The notes under the pieces were generated by a model, which saw nothing but the letters and a program-made list of their open reading frames with translations, did no database searches and was not told the DNA's origin. From JAUYQR01 sp043727195 (GTDB taxonomy: Bacteria > Pseudomonadota > Alphaproteobacteria > Rhodobacterales > Rhodobacteraceae), in assembly GCA_043727195.1 (NCBI GenBank), contig JAYSYZ010000289.1, positions 1-19,276 of the forward strand: a stretch of DNA of 19,276 bases, read 5' to 3'. The position numbers and the translations under genes were made by a program. The first letter of the stretch is position 1. Every line of letters starts with the position of its first letter. Below are positions 7,111 through 14,429 of the stretch, piece by piece.

Positions 7111-7980
7111 ATGATCCCGTTTCCCGACCTTTCCCCCACCTTGTTCGAGATCGAGATCTGGGGCTTTACGCTGGCGCTGCGCTGGTACGCGCTGGCCTAT
7201 ATTGCCGGACTGCTGATTGGCTGGCGGCTGGTGACGCGGGCGGTGCGGACACCGGCGCTGTGGTCTGGCGCGGCACCGATGACGGCGGAACAGGTGGAGC
7301 GGCTGCTGACCTGGGTGATCTTCGGCGTCATTCTGGGCGGGCGGATCGGCTATGTGCTGTTTTACGACGACACGCCGCTTCTGGCCGATCCTTTGCACAT
7401 CCTGCGGGTGTGGGAGGGGGGGATGTCCTTTCACGGCGGAATGGCGGGGGTGATCCTGGCCGGGCTGATCTTTTGCAAGCGGGAAGGGATCGCCCTGCTG
7501 CCTGCGGCCGATCTGATGGCCACCGCAGCCCCGCCGGGTCTTTTGCTGGGTCGGCTGGCGAATTTCGTCAATGCCGAGTTGTGGGGGCGGCAGACCGACC
7601 TGCCCTGGGGGGTGATCTTTCCCGGTCAGGCGGCGCAGTCCTGCCCTGATCTGGCGGCTGTCTGTGCCCGCCATCCCAGCCAGTTATACGAGGCCGCAAT
7701 GGAAGGGCTGATCCTTGGCGCGGTGATGCTGTGGCTGGGCTGGCGGCGGGGCGCGTTCAAGGCACCGGGGCTGTTGCTGGGGGTGTTCCTTGCCGGTTAC
7801 GGGATGGCACGGTTCGCGGTCGAATTTGTCCGCCAGCCCGATGCGCAATTTATCAGCCCAGGCAACCCCCTTGGTCTGGCGGTGCACATCGGTGGCTGGG
7901 GGCTGACGATGGGGCAGTTGCTGTCACTGCCGATGATCGCGGTCGGGCTGTGGTTCCTGATGCGCGCAAGGCGGGCATGA
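7111..7980 (+). CDS. lgt: Prolipoprotein diacylglyceryl transferase
   Basis: A 289-residue inner-membrane enzyme that moves diacylglycerol from phosphatidylglycerol to the lipobox cysteine of prolipoproteins, the first step of lipoprotein maturation. Seven membrane segments are expected and can be traced from about residue 17 to the C-terminus. Family marks are present: GVILGGRIGYVLFYD at 72-86, the essential SFHGGM at 106-111, GRLANFVNAELWGR at 147-160 with the catalytic Arg, and RHPSQLYEA at 187-195. A small insert with two cysteines (SCPDLAAVCARH) precedes the last motif. GGAAGG lies 6 bases before the ATG at 7111, which fixes the start. The stop overlaps the start of the methyltransferase gene (ATGA), placing lgt first in a three-gene operon common in alphaproteobacteria. 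Confidence 0.96.
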   Translation: MIPFPDLSPTLFEIEIWGFTLALRWYALAYIAGLLIGWRLVTRAVRTPALWSGAAPMTAEQVERLLTWVIFGVILGGRIGYVLFYDDTPLLADPLHILRVWEGGMSFHGGMAGVILAGLIFCKREGIALLPAADLMATAAPPGLLLGRLANFVNAELWGRQTDLPWGVIFPGQAAQSCPDLAAVCARHPSQLYEAAMEGLILGAVMLWLGWRRGAFKAPGLLLGVFLAGYGMARFAVEFVRQPDAQFISPGNPLGLAVHIGGWGLTMGQLLSLPMIAVGLWFLMRARRA

Positions 7981-9044
7981 CGAGGCTGGCCGATCTGCTG
8001 GTGGCCCGCATCGCGGCCACCGGGCCGATCACGGTTGCCGAGTACATGGCCGAATGTCTGCTGCACCCGGTGCATGGCTATTACACCACGCGCGATCCAT
8101 TCGGCGCGGCGGGTGATTTCACCACCGCGCCGGAAATCAGCCAGATGTTCGGCGAGCTTTTGGGTTTGTGTCTGGCGCAGGCGTGGGTGGATCAGGGCGG
8201 CCCGTCGCGCTTTACCCTGGCCGAACTTGGCCCCGGTCGCGGCACGTTGATGGCTGACGTCCTGCGCGCGACACGGGCGGTGCCGGGGTTTCATGCGGGT
8301 GCCGATGTGGTGCTGGTCGAAGCGTCGCCGGTGCTGCGGCAAATGCAGGCGCGCAGGGTGGCGCGTGAGGTCCGCTGGATCGGCGCTGTCGGCGACCTGC
8401 CCGACCAGCCGTTGTTCCTGATCGCCAACGAATTCTTTGATGCATTGCCGATCCGGCAGTTTCAGCGGGGCGCGGATGGCTGGCGCGAGCGGTTGATCGG
8501 TCTGCACGGCGACTGCCTTGCTTTTGGTCTGTCAGACCCCGTGCCGGTGCAACTGGTGGGCCTGCCGTTTCACGCCGACCCGACCGGCACGGTGGTGGAG
8601 CTGTGCCCACAGGCCGCGACCATCATGCAGGAGATCGGCCGCCGCCTGACCCGGCATCCCGGGGCGGCGATTGTGGTGGATTATGGCGGCTGGCGGTCGA
8701 AGGGGGACACGCTGCAGGCGCTGCGCCAGCATGCCCCCGAAGACCTGCTGGCGCATCCCGGTGCGGCGGATCTGACCGCGCATGTCGATTTCGAGGCGTT
8801 GGCCCGTCATGCCGGTGCCCCCCACACCGGGTTGACCGATCAGGGCACCTTGCTGACCCGGCTGGGAATCAGCCAGCGCGCCGCACGGCTGGCGCAGGCG
8901 CTGACCGGCAAACCGCTGGAAAGTCACCATGCCGCGTATCACCGCTTGACCGATCCGGCAGAAATGGGTTCGCTCTTCAAAGCCATCGCTTTTCACGCCC
9001 CCGGCAGCCAGCCGCCCCCCGGTTTCGATCCCAGCCATGCTTGA
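7977..9044 (+). CDS. SAM-dependent methyltransferase, NDUFAF7/MidA family
   Basis: A 355-residue class I methyltransferase of the family of mitochondrial NDUFAF7 (MidA), the arginine methyltransferase that modifies NDUFS2 during complex I assembly. The SAM-binding motif LAELGPGRGTLM spans about residues 81-92; NEFFDALPIRQF at 151-162 and IVVDYGG near residue 235 are the other recognisable family elements. The N-terminal segment (ITVAEYMAECLLHPVHGYYTTRDPFGAAGDFTTAPEIS, residues 18-55) is also characteristic. The start at 7977 is set by the ATGA overlap with lgt, and the end overlaps pgeF by 8 bases, so all three genes are coupled. By analogy the bacterial protein may methylate a respiratory complex I subunit; this is inference from the family. 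Confidence 0.9.
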   Translation: MTRLADLLVARIAATGPITVAEYMAECLLHPVHGYYTTRDPFGAAGDFTTAPEISQMFGELLGLCLAQAWVDQGGPSRFTLAELGPGRGTLMADVLRATRAVPGFHAGADVVLVEASPVLRQMQARRVAREVRWIGAVGDLPDQPLFLIANEFFDALPIRQFQRGADGWRERLIGLHGDCLAFGLSDPVPVQLVGLPFHADPTGTVVELCPQAATIMQEIGRRLTRHPGAAIVVDYGGWRSKGDTLQALRQHAPEDLLAHPGAADLTAHVDFEALARHAGAPHTGLTDQGTLLTRLGISQRAARLAQALTGKPLESHHAAYHRLTDPAEMGSLFKAIAFHAPGSQPPPGFDPSHA

Positions 9045-9786
9045 GCGTCTCACCAGTTCTGCCCTGACCGCCCGCCATGGGTTCTTTACCCGCAAGGGCG
9101 GTGCCTCATCCGGTATCTTCGCCGGGCTGAATTGCGGCACCGGGTCAACCGATCAGGCCGAGGTGGTGGCGATCAACCGCGCCCGGGTGGCCGAAGCGAT
9201 GGGCGTGACGGTGGCGGAACTGGTCACCGTGCAACAGGTGCATTCCGCCCGTGTCGTGACCGTGGCCGCCCCGCTGACCGACCGCCCGCAAGCCGATGCC
9301 ATGGTGGCCGCGGTGCCGGGGCTGTTGCTGGCGGTGCTGACGGCGGATTGCCAGCCTGTGCTGTTTTCCGACCCCAGGGCCGGGGTGATCGGGGCCGCCC
9401 ATGCCGGATGGCGCGGCACCTTCGTCGGGGTGCTGGAGGCGGTGCTGGACGCGATGGAAGCGCTGGGCGCACGGCGGGCCGATGTCACGGCGGTGATCGG
9501 CCCCACCATCAGCCAGGCCGCCTATGAGGTGGGGCCGGAGTTCTTTGAACGGCTGACCGATGCCGACCGTGACACGGCGCGATTCTTTGCCCAGGGCCTC
9601 GGCGACCGGATGCTGTTCGATCTGCCCGGCTATGGACTTGACCGGCTGCGCCGCGCAGGCGTGGGCCATGCCGAATGGACCGGCCATTGCACCTACCGCG
9701 ATGCGGGGCGATTCTACTCGTTCCGGCGTACAACCCATGCGGGTGAGGCTGACTATGGGCGGCTGATCTCTACAATAAGGCTATAA
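9037..9786 (+). CDS. pgeF: PgeF / YfiH family (laccase-domain) purine nucleoside-cleaving or peptidoglycan-editing factor
   Basis: A 249-residue protein of the YfiH/LACC1 family. Members bind one zinc and have been described as polyphenol oxidases, as editing factors that keep peptidoglycan precursors faithful in E. coli, and as enzymes with purine nucleoside phosphorylase and adenosine deaminase activity. The metal and active-site signature is complete: QQVHS with His69, TADCQPV with Cys105, and AHAGWRGT with His122. The C-terminal part ends FYSFRRT...EADYGRL, also standard. The ATG at 9037 lies inside the end of the methyltransferase gene, with an 8-base overlap (ATGCTTGA), so expression is coupled. 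The position after lgt and an assembly methyltransferase does not by itself choose between cell-wall and purine roles. Confidence 0.9.
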   Translation: MLERLTSSALTARHGFFTRKGGASSGIFAGLNCGTGSTDQAEVVAINRARVAEAMGVTVAELVTVQQVHSARVVTVAAPLTDRPQADAMVAAVPGLLLAVLTADCQPVLFSDPRAGVIGAAHAGWRGTFVGVLEAVLDAMEALGARRADVTAVIGPTISQAAYEVGPEFFERLTDADRDTARFFAQGLGDRMLFDLPGYGLDRLRRAGVGHAEWTGHCTYRDAGRFYSFRRTTHAGEADYGRLISTIRL

Positions 9787-9904
9787 TACGGCAGGATAAG
9801 GCAGAAAAAGCTTTATTTGCAGCATGGTTTTTCCCAATCGCCGCCGCAATCGCGCGGCAACACTCAACCTGCGGGACTAGTACGCGGTGCGAGAGGCAAC
9901 CACC

Positions 9905-10093
9905 ATGATGATGCAGACCAAGACCAAACGGCGCTGGATCGCTTCGATTTTACAGGCTGTCGCCGAGCCGCTGCCGACGCGCCAGTTCGGGCAGGTTCAG
10001 GAAAAACCGGTGCACCGGCGGTCCGCAGTGACCAAGGGCTTTGCGATCCGGCTGAAGGCGGCGACCCGCCCGGTTGCCCGCGCCGCACATTGA
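9905..10093 (+). CDS. Small basic protein of unknown function
   Basis: A 62-residue, strongly basic protein with no recognised domain. It opens with three ATG codons (9905, 9908, 9911), followed by QTKTKRRWIASILQAVAEPLP, which reads as a short basic segment plus an amphipathic or weakly hydrophobic helix, and ends in an Arg/Ala/His-rich tail. GAGAGGC at 9891-9897 gives a good ribosome-binding site about 8 bases before 9905. I recall similar small Arg-Trp-Ile-Ala-Ser proteins in other Rhodobacteraceae but cannot confirm it here. The gene is flanked upstream by a 118-bp AT-enriched gap and converges with the Lrp gene with only 3 bp between stops. Composition and stop-free frame favour a real gene, though short chance ORFs are common in GC-rich DNA. 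Confidence 0.6.
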   Translation: MMMQTKTKRRWIASILQAVAEPLPTRQFGQVQEKPVHRRSAVTKGFAIRLKAATRPVARAAH

Positions 10094-10096
10094 GCG

Positions 10097-10597
10097 TCAG
10101 GCGGTTTTCGCCAGCCGAGCCTCGAGGACATCGAAGGGCAACCCCGGCTGATCCTTGGCACAGCGGATCACAAGGCTGGTCTTGACGTTGGCCACATGGT
10201 CGGCCTTCAAAAGCTGCTCGGTCAGAAAGCTTTGAAAGCTGGACAGATCGGGGGCGACGCATTTCAGGATGAAGTCGATCTCGCCGTTCAGCATGTGGCA
10301 CTCGCGGACCAGAGGCCAGGCCTTGCACCGCGCCTCGAACACCGCCAGATCAGCCTCGGCCTGGCTGTTCAGCCGCACCATGGCGAAAACCTGCACCTCG
10401 AACCCCAGTTCGCGCGCGTCGATGTCGGCGTGATACCCCTTGATGTAGCCCGCCTCTTCCAGGGTGCGGACGCGGCGCAGGCAGGGCGGGGCCGAAATCC
10501 CCACCCGGCTGGCAAGTTCGACATTGGTCATCCGGCCATCGGCCTGCAGTTCGGCCAGGATCTGCCGGTCGATAGGGTCGAGTTTGTGTCCAGCCAT
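10097..10597 (-). CDS. Lrp/AsnC family transcriptional regulator
   Basis: A 166-residue regulator of the Lrp/AsnC (feast/famine) family. The N-terminal winged helix-turn-helix covers about residues 6-56 (LDPIDRQILAELQADGRMTNVELASRVGIS, then PPCLRRVRTLEEAGYIKGYHADID), and the C-terminal RAM ligand-binding domain covers about 65-150 (MVRLNSQAEADLAVFEA, then CHMLNGEIDFILKCVAPDLSSFQSFL). Such proteins assemble as octamers and respond to amino acids. A strong GGAGG lies 5 to 6 bases before the ATG at 10597. It is divergent from trxB, and the shared spacer holds a pair of perfect palindromes that are the natural candidate for its own operator. Which amino acid or genes it answers to is not visible. 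Confidence 0.92.
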   Translation of the reverse strand: MAGHKLDPIDRQILAELQADGRMTNVELASRVGISAPPCLRRVRTLEEAGYIKGYHADIDARELGFEVQVFAMVRLNSQAEADLAVFEARCKAWPLVRECHMLNGEIDFILKCVAPDLSSFQSFLTEQLLKADHVANVKTSLVIRCAKDQPGLPFDVLEARLAKTA

Positions 10598-10639
10598 GTC
10601 TGCCTCCGCTAGCCGTCTTGCTTACGTCGGGGCGGGGTT

Positions 10640-10668
10640 TTGCGCAATAAAATTTCAACATTGCGCAA
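10640..10668. promoter_or_regulatory. Paired TTGCGCAA palindromes, candidate Lrp-type operator
   Basis: The 8-bp perfect palindrome TTGCGCAA occurs at 10640-10647 and again at 10661-10668, centre-to-centre 21 bp, which is two helical turns, so both sites face the same side of the DNA. The 13 bp between are A/T-rich (TAAAATTTCAACA). The site lies 43 bp upstream of the lrp start and about 100 bp upstream of trxB, in the divergent spacer. This geometry fits an Lrp/AsnC oligomer binding two dyads. Identity of the binding protein is inferred from position. Confidence 0.6.
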
Positions 10669-10708
10669 GATTATTTGCGGCGCATGTCGGGCCTGCAAGG
10701 CCGCATTG

Positions 10709-10727
10709 CGGGGGCTTTCCGCCCCCG
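10709..10727. repeat. G/C hairpin in the trxB leader
   Basis: A perfect 7-bp stem, CGGGGGC (10709-10715) with GCCCCCG (10721-10727), loop TTTCC, lies 41 bp before the trxB start. It is flanked by TGCAAGGCC at 10694-10702 and GGCAAGGCC at 10727-10735. No T-run follows, so it is not a clear terminator on either strand. It may be part of a dispersed repeat or affect trxB mRNA. Confidence 0.4.
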
Positions 10728-10768
10728 GCAAGGCCGATTATATCGGGTCTGCGTAACCACCGGGGGCG

Positions 10769-11734
10769 ATGATGGGCGACACACGACACACGCGGGTTCT
10801 GATCATCGGCTCCGGCCCGGCGGGCTATACGGCGGCGGTTTATGCGGCGCGGGCGATGCTGAACCCGATCCTGGTGCAGGGCCTGGTGCCCGGCGGGCAG
10901 CTGACCATCACCACCGAGGTGGAAAACTGGCCCGGTGACAGCCATGTGCAAGGCCCCGACCTGATGGTCCGGATGGAGGCACATGCGACGGCGATGGGGG
11001 CGGAGGTGATTTCCGATTACATCTCCAGTCTCGATCTTTCGCGGCGGCCATTTGTGGCCAAGGCCGATTCGGGAACAACTTTTACCGCCGATGCGGTGAT
11101 CCTTGCCACCGGCGCGCAGGCGAAATGGCTGGGCTTGCCCAGCGAGGAAAAATTCAAGGGCTTCGGCGTCTCTGCCTGCGCCACTTGCGACGGTTTCTTT
11201 TACCGGGGCAAGGAGATCGTGGTGATCGGCGGCGGCAATACCGCGGTGGAAGAGGCGCTGTTCTTGACCAACTTCGCCTCAAAGGTGACGCTGATCCACC
11301 GGCGAGACAGCTTGCGGGCCGAAAAGATCATGCAGGACCGGTTGTTCAAGCATCCCAAGATCAGCGTTGTCTGGAACAGTGAAGTGACCGAGGTGCTGGG
11401 CGACGAGGCTCCGCTTGGCGTGACCGGCGTGCGCACCCGCAACCTGGTGACCGGCGCGGTGGCCGATATCCCTTGCGCCGGATTCTTTGTGGCGATCGGC
11501 CATGCGCCTGCATCGGAACTGGTGAAAGACCAGTTGCCGCTGCATTCCGGCGGCTATGTGGAGGTGGAACCCGGATCAACCCGCACCGCCATACCGGGCG
11601 TGTTTGCCGCGGGCGACCTGACTGACCACATCTACCGTCAGGCGGTGACCAGCGCGGGCATGGGCTGCATGGCGGCACTGGATGCGGAAAAGTTTCTGGC
11701 GGCACAGGAAGCGGTCCTGCAAGCGGCAGAATAG
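10769..11734 (+). CDS. trxB: Thioredoxin-disulfide reductase
   Basis: A 321-residue cytosolic flavoenzyme that reduces thioredoxin with NADPH. The FAD-binding GSGPAG lies at residues 14-19, the redox-active pair is CATC (Cys137 and Cys140, followed by DGFFYRG), and the NADPH domain has GGGNTAVEEA at 154-163 with HRRDSLRAEK at 177-186 recognising the 2'-phosphate. The NADPH glycine motif is usually GGGDSA; Asn-Thr at the Asp-Ser position is a variant, not a loss. The C-terminal GVFAAGDLTDHIYRQAVTSAGMGCMAALDAEKFL closes the FAD domain. ATG codons at 10769 and 10772 are both possible, with GGGGG a few bases upstream. The divergent Lrp gene and operator-like palindromes suggest control by that regulator. 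Confidence 0.96.
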   Translation: MMGDTRHTRVLIIGSGPAGYTAAVYAARAMLNPILVQGLVPGGQLTITTEVENWPGDSHVQGPDLMVRMEAHATAMGAEVISDYISSLDLSRRPFVAKADSGTTFTADAVILATGAQAKWLGLPSEEKFKGFGVSACATCDGFFYRGKEIVVIGGGNTAVEEALFLTNFASKVTLIHRRDSLRAEKIMQDRLFKHPKISVVWNSEVTEVLGDEAPLGVTGVRTRNLVTGAVADIPCAGFFVAIGHAPASELVKDQLPLHSGGYVEVEPGSTRTAIPGVFAAGDLTDHIYRQAVTSAGMGCMAALDAEKFLAAQEAVLQAAE

Positions 11735-11902
11735 GTGTTTGATCCGTTTGCCTGCCGAAAGCCGGGCGAACGTTCCTCCGATGCCACCGATGGCTGGCAT
11801 TTCGGCCCTTTCTTCCCGGATCTTTGGCAACTCGGCTTGAAACCCGCCCTGATCCCGCGCTACTGCCGCCCCAAACTGCGGGTGGCCCGCCGGCCCATTT
11901 AG
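11735..11902 (+). CDS. Possible small ORF of 55 residues between trxB and sat-cysC
   Basis: A stop-free frame starts with GTG immediately after the trxB TAG and ends with TAG 12 bases before the sat-cysC ATG. The peptide is aromatic- and proline-rich (for example WHFGPFFPDLWQLGLKP at residues 21-37) with a basic tail, and does not read like a frame shadow of a neighbour. Against it: no separate ribosome-binding site beyond the end of trxB, a GTG start, and a length within chance for GC-rich DNA. It could also be a leader peptide for sat-cysC or the remnant of a longer gene. I do not recognise a family. Confidence 0.25.
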   Translation: MFDPFACRKPGERSSDATDGWHFGPFFPDLWQLGLKPALIPRYCRPKLRVARRPI

Positions 11903-11914
11903 AAGGTATTTTCC

Positions 11915-13621
11915 ATGTCGATGCCCAACCTTGTTCCGATCCCGGAGCTGTATGTTTCCTATGACTCCGCCCAGAAGCTGAAGCATGAGGCGGGCAATCT
12001 GCCGTCGTGGGATCTGACGGCGCGGCAGGTCTGCGATCTGGAACTGTTGATGAACGGCGGGTTCCATCCGCTGAAGGGATTTATGGGGCAGGCCGATTAT
12101 GACGGGGTCGTCGCCAGGATGCGGTTGGCAGATGGTACGCTGTGGCCGATCCCGATCACCCTCGATATCAGCGAAAAATTCGCCGAAGGGGTGGAGCCGG
12201 GGCAGGATATCGCGCTGCGCGATTCCGAAGGGGTGATCCTCGCGATTTTGTCGGTGACCGACAAATGGACCCCCGACAAGGCGCTGGAGGCGGTGGGTGT
12301 GTTCGGCGCGGATGATCTGGCGCATCCGGCGGTGAACTACCTGCACCATCAGGCGGGCAAGGTCTATCTGGGGGGGGCGATCACCGGCATCCAGCAGCCG
12401 GTGCATTACGACTTCAAAGGCCGCCGCGACACGCCGAATGAACTTCGGGCGTTTTTCCGCAAGATGGGCTGGCGGCGGGTAGTGGCGTTTCAGACCCGCA
12501 ACCCCCTGCACCGTGCGCATCAGGAACTGACGTTCCGCGCCGCGCGCGAGGCGCAGGCGAACCTGATCATCCATCCCGTTGTCGGCATGACAAAACCCGG
12601 CGACATCGACCATTTCACCCGCGTGCGCTGTTATGAGGCGGTCCTGGGGCAATACCCCGCCGCCACCACGACGATGAGCCTCTTGAACCTTGCGATGCGC
12701 ATGGCCGGGCCGCGCGAAGCGGTCTGGCACGGTATCATCCGGCGCAACCACGGCTGCACCCATATGATCGTGGGGCGCGATCATGCCGGGCCGGGAAAAA
12801 ACTCCCAAGGCATGGATTTCTATGACCCCTATGCCGCACAGGAACTGTTCAAGGAACACGCGGGCGAGATCGGAATCGAGATGGTCGATTTCAAGCAGAT
12901 GGTCTATGTGCAGGAAAAGGCGCAGTATTACCCGATTGATGAGGTGCCCGAAGGGTCAACGGTGCTGGACATTTCCGGCACCGAACTGCGCCGGCGGTTG
13001 CGTGAGGGGCTGGAGATTCCGGAATGGTTCTCGTTCCCCAACGTGGTGGAAGAGTTGCGCCGCACCTCGCCCGCGCGGTCGAAACAGGGGTTCACGGTGT
13101 TCTTCACCGGCCTCTCCGGCTCCGGCAAATCCACCATCGCCAACGCACTGATGGTCAAGCTGATGGAGATGGGCGGGCGTCCGGTGACGCTGCTGGATGG
13201 CGACGTCGTCAGGAAGCATCTGTCGTCGGAGCTTGGGTTCTCCAAGGAGCACCGCGATCTGAACATCAAGCGGATCGGCTATGTCGCGAGCGAGATCACC
13301 AAGAACGGCGGCATCGCGATCTGCGCGCCCATCGCCCCCTACACCGCCACCCGCCGCGCGGTGCGCGAGATGATCGAGACGTTCGGCGCCTTCATCGAAG
13401 TGCACGTCGCGACCAGCATCGAAGAATGCGAACGGCGCGACCGCAAGGGGCTGTACAAGCTGGCGCGTGAGGGCAAGATCAAGGAATTCACCGGGATTTC
13501 CGACCCCTACGAGGCCCCGACCACAGCCGAACTGGTGGTCGACACCGAGAATGTCGATGTCGACCATTGCGCGCATCAGGTGCTGCTGAAGCTGGAACAG
13601 ATGGGGTTGATCAAAGGCTGA
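11915..13621 (+). CDS. sat/cysC: Bifunctional sulfate adenylyltransferase / adenylylsulfate kinase
   Basis: A 568-residue fusion that activates sulfate in two steps: ATP sulfurylase makes APS, then APS kinase makes PAPS for assimilation. The N-terminal ATP sulfurylase part (about residues 1-385) has QTRNPLHRAH at 193-202, which carries the HxxH nucleotide motif, and GRDHAGPG at 287-294. The APS kinase part starts near residue 390 with the P-loop GLSGSGKST at 399-407, then DGDVVR at 428-433, CAPIAPY at 470-476 and GISDPYEAP at 527-535. This single-chain Sat type differs from the CysDN enzyme of enterobacteria. The ATG at 11915 has AGAAGG about 7 bases upstream; the next in-frame ATG is at 11921. 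A strong terminator follows at 13643-13668. The nearby TauE-type exporter is a possible but unproven sulfur link. Confidence 0.95.
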   Translation: MSMPNLVPIPELYVSYDSAQKLKHEAGNLPSWDLTARQVCDLELLMNGGFHPLKGFMGQADYDGVVARMRLADGTLWPIPITLDISEKFAEGVEPGQDIALRDSEGVILAILSVTDKWTPDKALEAVGVFGADDLAHPAVNYLHHQAGKVYLGGAITGIQQPVHYDFKGRRDTPNELRAFFRKMGWRRVVAFQTRNPLHRAHQELTFRAAREAQANLIIHPVVGMTKPGDIDHFTRVRCYEAVLGQYPAATTTMSLLNLAMRMAGPREAVWHGIIRRNHGCTHMIVGRDHAGPGKNSQGMDFYDPYAAQELFKEHAGEIGIEMVDFKQMVYVQEKAQYYPIDEVPEGSTVLDISGTELRRRLREGLEIPEWFSFPNVVEELRRTSPARSKQGFTVFFTGLSGSGKSTIANALMVKLMEMGGRPVTLLDGDVVRKHLSSELGFSKEHRDLNIKRIGYVASEITKNGGIAICAPIAPYTATRRAVREMIETFGAFIEVHVATSIEECERRDRKGLYKLAREGKIKEFTGISDPYEAPTTAELVVDTENVDVDHCAHQVLLKLEQMGLIKG

Positions 13622-13642
13622 CCGTCAGCCGGCACCTACCGC

Positions 13643-13668
13643 AAGGCCCCGCTTCGCCGGGGCCTTTT
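13643..13668 (+). terminator. Rho-independent terminator of sat-cysC
   Basis: A perfect 9-bp stem, AAGGCCCCG (13643-13651) with CGGGGCCTT (13658-13666), has a 6-nt loop containing TTCG and runs into TTTT at 13665-13668. It starts 22 bp after the sat-cysC stop. In the opposite direction there is no good T-run, so it mainly serves the plus strand. Confidence 0.85.
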
Positions 13669-13678
13669 CAACCGGGGA

Positions 13679-13906
13679 TCAATGCACGCTCATCGGGGCG
13701 AAATCGTGTTCGCGGGCAAGGTGGAAGGCCAGGCGACGGTTTGCGACCAGCGCCAGTTGGCGACCGTCAGCACCATGCACCGCGTAGATCACCTCAAGCG
13801 CGCCGATCTGGTCGCGCACCTCGTCCGGCAGATCGGCAACTGCGATCGGGCGGACATAGACGATACGGTCGCTGCCCTGCGGAAAGCCGTCGAATGGCGT
13901 GTTCAT
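13679..13906 (-). CDS. DUF1150 family protein
   Basis: A 75-residue protein of the DUF1150 family, known from alphaproteobacteria and without an established function. The diagnostic stretch is IVYVRPIAVADLPDEVRDQ at residues 15-33, followed by a YAVHGADGRQLALVANR segment and an LAREHDFAPMSVH C-terminus. Its ATG overlaps the TGA of the hsp20 gene (ATGA), so it is co-translated as the second gene of a heat-shock operon and is probably induced by heat through the RpoH promoter upstream. I infer a role beside the small heat-shock protein, such as adaptor or stress factor. It ends 10 bp from the sat-cysC terminator, tail to tail. Confidence 0.85.
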   Translation of the reverse strand: MNTPFDGFPQGSDRIVYVRPIAVADLPDEVRDQIGALEVIYAVHGADGRQLALVANRRLAFHLAREHDFAPMSVH

Positions 13907-14361
13907 GTCTTGCCCCCTTCTTTCCGGCCCGAATCGGAACCAATTGTATCCCGGCGGCCGATCCTGATCGTCTGAACCACGGTTTCGGGCGCGGAGCGGC
14001 GCAGATCGATGTGCAACAAGCCATGCTCCATCGCGGCCCCCGCAACTTCGACCCCGTCGGCCAGCACGAAAGACCGCTGGAACGCCCGCGCGGCGATGCC
14101 GCGGTGCAGGAAAACCCGGTCGCCAGCCTCATCACCCTGCCGCCCGCGCACGACCAACTGCCGGTCTTCGACGGTGATCGCGAGATCATCCTCGCGGAAC
14201 CCGGCCACGGCGAGGGTGATGCGATAGGCGTTGTCAGCGACGGCTTCGATGTTGAAGGGCGGATAACCCTCTGCCCCCGATTTCGCGGTGCGTTCGACCA
14301 GCCGTTCCAGTTGTTCGAACCCCAGAAGATAGGGATGGGCCCCAAAGCTCAGTTTCGTCAT
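13903..14361 (-). CDS. Small heat-shock protein, Hsp20/alpha-crystallin (IbpA-like)
   Basis: A 152-residue chaperone that holds unfolding proteins as large oligomers. The alpha-crystallin domain runs from about residue 34 (PPFNIEAVADNAYRITLAVAG) to 124, with the EDDLAITVEDRQLVVRG strand pair, FLHRGIAARAFQRSFVL, and GLLHIDLRR at 114-122, which is the conserved end of the domain. The N-terminal FEQLERLVERT is as in IbpA-class proteins, and the C-terminal extension contains an IRI (residues 132-134) that fits the I-x-I oligomer motif. AAGGA lies about 8 bases before the ATG at 14361, and a longer frame to 14538 crosses the promoter and is rejected. A clear RpoH-type promoter lies about 70 bp upstream. 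Confidence 0.92.
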   Translation of the reverse strand: MTKLSFGAHPYLLGFEQLERLVERTAKSGAEGYPPFNIEAVADNAYRITLAVAGFREDDLAITVEDRQLVVRGRQGDEAGDRVFLHRGIAARAFQRSFVLADGVEVAGAAMEHGLLHIDLRRSAPETVVQTIRIGRRDTIGSDSGRKEGGKT

Positions 14362-14429
14362 TCGACATGTCCTTGTCTCAAGCGACAGTTCGGCAGGCGG
14401 CCCCGGGATCGGGCACCGCTTGTTACCCA

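Noticed and set aside
11576..12859. Minus-strand open frame of 427 codons over trxB end and sat-cysC
   Set aside because: It is antisense to two well-supported enzymes and shows only reverse-frame composition.
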